From Clostridium massiliamazoniense (GTDB lineage Bacteria; Bacillota; Clostridia; Clostridiales; Clostridiaceae): a stretch of 64,000 nucleotides of DNA. Shown here in pieces: positions 60,863-64,000 of this stretch. Position 1 is the stretch's first letter; each line of letters starts with the position of its first letter. Under the pieces are notes generated by a model that saw nothing but the letters and a program-made list of their open reading frames with translations, was not told the origin of the DNA and searched no databases. Both the position numbers and the translations under genes were made by a program. The stretch covers positions 1,759,501 to 1,823,500 of the forward strand of contig NZ_LN879468.1 in NCBI RefSeq assembly GCF_001403635.1, in the 5' to 3' direction.

Positions 60863-62791
60863 TTATTTATTTTTCTTATTATTTTCTATTTCTTCTGCTA
60901 GTTGATTTAAATATTCCCATCTTTCATATTTAAATTCTAATTCTTTTTCTGTTTTTTCTTTTTCTTCTATGATTTCTTGAAGTTTTGAATAGTCAGAGGC
61001 ATTTTCACCCATTGCTACTTCTAGTTTTTCTAACTTTTCTTCTATTTTTCCTATTTCGTCTTCAATGCTATCAAATTCTAATTGTTCTTTATAAGAAAAC
61101 TTTAATTTCTTTTCATTGTTTTTTCCTGAAGTTTTTTCAGTTTCTTTCTTAGGCTTTTCTACAACTTCAGTGTTATTTGTTTTTTCAATTTTATTAGCTT
61201 CTAAGAAAATTAAGTAATCACTATAATTACCTGTGTACTCTCTAACTTTTCCATTACCTTCATAAGCAAAGATTCTTCTACAAACTCTATCTAAGAAGTA
61301 TCTATCATGGGAAACTGTTATAACAGCTCCTCCAAAGTCATCAAGATAATCCTCTAATATTTTTAATGTTTCAATATCTAAATCATTTGTAGGCTCATCT
61401 AATAAAAGAACATTAGGCGCTGACATTAAAACTCTCAGTAATTGAAGTCTTCTTCTTTCACCACCTGATAACTTACCTATTAAGGTATATTGCATTGTTC
61501 CATCAAATAAAAACTTTTCACACATTTGAGATGCGGTTATTCTTTCACCTGTCGCAGTCGGAACATATTCAGCAACTTCTTTTATATAATCTATAGCTCT
61601 CATATTATAGTCCATTTCATCACTATCCTGTGAGAAACATCCTATTTTAACAGTTTCCCCTTTAACTATTTCACCACTATCTGGAGTTATCTTTCCTTCA
61701 ATCATTTTTATTAATGTTGATTTACCTACTCCATTGTCTCCAACGATACCTATTCTATCATTTCTAACCATAGTATATTCAAAGTTCTCTATAATTTTTT
61801 TATCACCAAAGCTCTTTGAGATGTTATGAAATTCTATTACCTTTTTCCCTAATCTTGTTCCAGCAAGGGATATTTCAATATTTTCATATTCCTTAAAACT
61901 TTCCTGTTCTGATAATTCATGAAATCTATCTAATCTAGCTTTTTGTTTAGTTGATCTAGCTTTTGCCCCTCTTCTAACCCAAGCTAATTCTTTTCTTAAA
62001 AGATTTTGTCTTTTTGCTTCTGAAGACCTCTCCATTTCTATTCTTTCCATTTTCTTTTCAAGAAACATAGAGTAATTTCCTTCATAACTAAACATTCTTC
62101 CTCTATCTATTTCTAGAATTCTGTTTGTAACTCTATCTAGGAAATATCTATCATGGGTAATCATAACAAGGGAGCCTTTTCTATTATTTAAATATTCCTC
62201 AAGCCATGATATAGTTTCATTATCAAGATGGTTAGTAGGCTCATCTAATATTAAAAGTTCACATGGCTTTATAAGAGCTGAAGCTAAAGCTATTCTTTTT
62301 CTTTGTCCTCCAGATAAATTCTTAACTTTAGCTGTAAAATCACTTACTCCTAACTTTGTAAGAACCATTTTAGCTTCACTTTCTAAATCCCATAGATTTA
62401 AAGCATCAACCTTTACCTGTAAATTCATTAATCTATTATGTAATTCTTCATTGTTTGGTTCTAAATTTATTCTTTCAAGTGCTTCCTCGTATTCCCCAAG
62501 AACCTTCATCTCTTCTGAATTTCCCTTAAAAACTTGTTCTATTACAGTAGCATTTTCATCGTAATCTGGACTTTGAGATAAATATTCTATTCTTACTCTA
62601 TTCCCTTTTATTATACTTCCTGAATCTGGCTCATCAATTCCTGCAAGAACTTTTAAAAATGTAGACTTTCCAGCACCATTAACTCCTATTATCCCTATTT
62701 TTTCACCATCATTTATCCCTAAAGATATATTATCTATTAAAACTTTCTCTGAAAAACTTTTACTTATATTTTCTAAAGTAATTAAATTCAC
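60863..62791 (-). CDS. ABC-F ATPase, Uup/YfmR-like
   Basis: This 642-aa soluble protein has two ABC domains in tandem and no membrane segment. Walker A motifs are GVNGAGKST (about residue 36) and GDNGVGKST (about 350); signatures are LSGGQRKR and LSGGERRR; Walker B/D-loops are LDEPTNHLD and LDEPTNDLD. The linker between the domains (KAKRQNLLRKELAWVRRGAKARSTK-type helix pair, here SSEAKRQNLLRKELAWVRRG) is the P-site tRNA interaction motif. A C-terminal coiled coil (about 570-642, EDEIGKIEEKLEKLE) matches Uup. Such proteins act on stalled ribosomes or large-subunit function. It is monocistronic. Confidence 0.92.
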   Translation of the reverse strand: MNLITLENISKSFSEKVLIDNISLGINDGEKIGIIGVNGAGKSTFLKVLAGIDEPDSGSIIKGNRVRIEYLSQSPDYDENATVIEQVFKGNSEEMKVLGEYEEALERINLEPNNEELHNRLMNLQVKVDALNLWDLESEAKMVLTKLGVSDFTAKVKNLSGGQRKRIALASALIKPCELLILDEPTNHLDNETISWLEEYLNNRKGSLVMITHDRYFLDRVTNRILEIDRGRMFSYEGNYSMFLEKKMERIEMERSSEAKRQNLLRKELAWVRRGAKARSTKQKARLDRFHELSEQESFKEYENIEISLAGTRLGKKVIEFHNISKSFGDKKIIENFEYTMVRNDRIGIVGDNGVGKSTLIKMIEGKITPDSGEIVKGETVKIGCFSQDSDEMDYNMRAIDYIKEVAEYVPTATGERITASQMCEKFLFDGTMQYTLIGKLSGGERRRLQLLRVLMSAPNVLLLDEPTNDLDIETLKILEDYLDDFGGAVITVSHDRYFLDRVCRRIFAYEGNGKVREYTGNYSDYLIFLEANKIEKTNNTEVVEKPKKETEKTSGKNNEKKLKFSYKEQLEFDSIEDEIGKIEEKLEKLEVAMGENASDYSKLQEIIEEKEKTEKELEFKYERWEYLNQLAEEIENNKKNK

Positions 62792-62980
62792 AAAAATCCA
62801 TCCTTCACTATCAATTTACATACTTAAATAATAACATAGATAGCGTAATTTAAACAAAGTCAATTCGGCAATGATTATATTTATAAAATTCCAACTATCC
62901 TAATTCTCAAAATACCTCGTATTTAGTGTATAATAAGTTAAACAAATGAAAATAATTGACTAAAGAGGAGGTTACTAATC

Positions 62981-63676
62981 ATGGTATTAGTGTTAACATT
63001 TCTTTTATTTATAACATTTTTCTTGATTATAGTTGATTTCTTTACCATACTGTTTAGACTTACTGGAATGCCTATAGAAAAAGCTAGATTCCAAGTTATC
63101 TCTTTACTTACATCAACAGGATTTACAACTAAAGAAAGTGAAATTATAACGCAACATCCAGTAAGGAGGAAATTAGCTGCTTGGCTAATGATTTTTAGTT
63201 ATGCTAGTACAGCAACTATTATATCTTTCTTAATTAAAATATTATCTACAATGGTTTTAAATAAAGAATCTGTAAGTTTTACTCTAGGTTCTATAGTTGC
63301 TTTTATAATCATAGTTTATGTTTTTCAAAAATCATCATTATTAGAAAGAATGGAAAGTTATTTAGAAAGGTTAATAAAAAGCTCACGCCGTTTTGGTGCT
63401 TATTTTGATGATAGAATACTTATAAATATCTCTAGTAAAAAAGGGTATGGAATATTTGATATTTACCTTAGTGGTTCTAGCGACCTTATTGGCAAAACAA
63501 TTTTAGAAAGCAAATTAAAAGATCACGAAATTCAGGTTCTAAACATAGATAAAGGAGATAAATTAATTAATTTCCCATCAATAGACTATGTGTTTTCTAA
63601 ATCAGATAAAATAACAGTTTATGGAAATATAAAAAACATAAATAAATTATTCCGTCATGTTTCAGGGAAAAAATAA
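62981..63676 (+). CDS. Membrane protein with TrkA-C (RCK_C) domain
   Basis: This 231-aa protein has three membrane helices: about residues 2-28, 65-90 and 100-116. Between the first two is a conserved cytosolic segment (EKARFQVISLLTSTGFTTKESE). A cytosolic helix then leads to a TrkA-C domain (about 150-225, YLSGSSDLIGKTILESKL and KITVYGN). Such domains bind small ligands, including c-di-AMP in some transporters. The protein resembles a regulatory or half-size ion transport component; its partner is unknown. AAGAGGAGG precedes the ATG. Confidence 0.8.
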   Translation: MVLVLTFLLFITFFLIIVDFFTILFRLTGMPIEKARFQVISLLTSTGFTTKESEIITQHPVRRKLAAWLMIFSYASTATIISFLIKILSTMVLNKESVSFTLGSIVAFIIIVYVFQKSSLLERMESYLERLIKSSRRFGAYFDDRILINISSKKGYGIFDIYLSGSSDLIGKTILESKLKDHEIQVLNIDKGDKLINFPSIDYVFSKSDKITVYGNIKNINKLFRHVSGKK

Positions 63677-63850
63677 AAATCTTATTGATTATAATATTAT
63701 TTTCAATATTCAAATTTAATAATTAAACTTTTTATTATATGTTATACTTAATAATGATTTGAAATTACGGGATTTGCTTTAAAATTAATAAGATTTTTTT
63801 AATTTAAATTACATATAAAAAGTTATAACCCATACTTAAAGGAGGTTTTT

Positions 63851-64000
63851 ATGTCTAGTAAATTTTACTTACATAAAGGAAAGAACAAAAGAGCTGAACA
63901 AGGAAGACCATGGATATATATTGATGAAATAAATGAATATGATGGCGACTATGAAAATGGTGATATAGTTGAAGTTTATAACCATAAAGGATACTTTATA
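63851..64000 (+). CDS. RlmI-like rRNA methyltransferase, N-terminal fragment (runs off the window)
   Basis: Fifty codons are visible. The start ATG follows AAAGGAGG. MSSKFYLHKGKNKRAEQGRPWIYIDEI, then GDIVEVYNHKGYF, is the N-terminal PUA-like domain of class I SAM-dependent 23S rRNA cytosine methyltransferases (RlmI/YwbD type), which methylate C5 of a cytosine. The catalytic domain lies beyond the window, so the assignment rests on the PUA domain alone. Confidence 0.75.
   Translation, partial: MSSKFYLHKGKNKRAEQGRPWIYIDEINEYDGDYENGDIVEVYNHKGYFI

Overview
The window is AT-rich (roughly 70% A+T or more) and reads as chromosomal DNA of a spore-forming, strictly anaerobic Clostridium sensu stricto. 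Evidence: spore-maturation genes spmA/spmB, an oxygen-sensitive glycyl-radical ribonucleotide reductase, AdhE, clostridial ferredoxins, strong GGAGG ribosome-binding sites and T-rich terminators. An adenine-type (U74) purine riboswitch in front of adenosine deaminase and a glutamate decarboxylase gene fit C. perfringens or a close relative, but the species cannot be fixed from this stretch. No rRNA, tRNA, CRISPR array, transposase or phage gene was seen.

Layout. 1-9.8 kb (minus strand): three tandem small YjzC-like genes, aconitase with a homocitrate/Re-citrate synthase-type enzyme, a chemoreceptor, adenine-riboswitch-controlled add, and nrdD with a probable NrdR box. 10-12.3 kb (plus): a TSUP transporter behind a consensus promoter and palindrome, then DegV and PadR. 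12.3-18 kb (minus): two ferredoxins, an Mrp/Nbp35 Fe-S carrier in an operon with lgt, and two unknown surface or coat-like proteins. 18.2-30.4 kb is the conserved ksgA-rnmV-yabE-tatD-metG neighbourhood, interrupted by a DUF445 protein, a Crp/Fnr regulator, two tandem candidate small RNAs and a second methionyl-tRNA synthetase; metG has a T-box.

30.7-40.2 kb is the most accessory-looking part: a small ArAE-type membrane protein, a three-permease ABC system whose ATPase is frameshifted, a lysine-riboswitch-controlled NhaC-type transporter, a MacB/FtsX-like ABC exporter and a secreted-protein gene with a damaged start. 40.2-52.3 kb: Xaa-Pro peptidase, adhE, gadB, spmA/spmB, a MATE exporter, ccpA and a rhodanese. 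52.4-64 kb: T-box-controlled ileS (type-2 enzyme), a TDT transporter with a CRP-like palindrome, a BFD ferredoxin, two coiled-coil proteins, TPP-riboswitch-controlled thiT, a split DUF1643 gene, a large palindromic repeat, an ABC-F ATPase, a TrkA-C protein and the start of an RlmI-like methyltransferase.

RNA-based control is unusually dense: adenine, lysine and TPP riboswitches, Met and Ile T-boxes, and a tandem pair of putative C-rich-loop small RNAs (24.78-25.15 kb). The stems of the small-RNA terminator hairpins differ in sequence between the copies while pairing is kept. I regard this pair as the best candidate for an undescribed system here.
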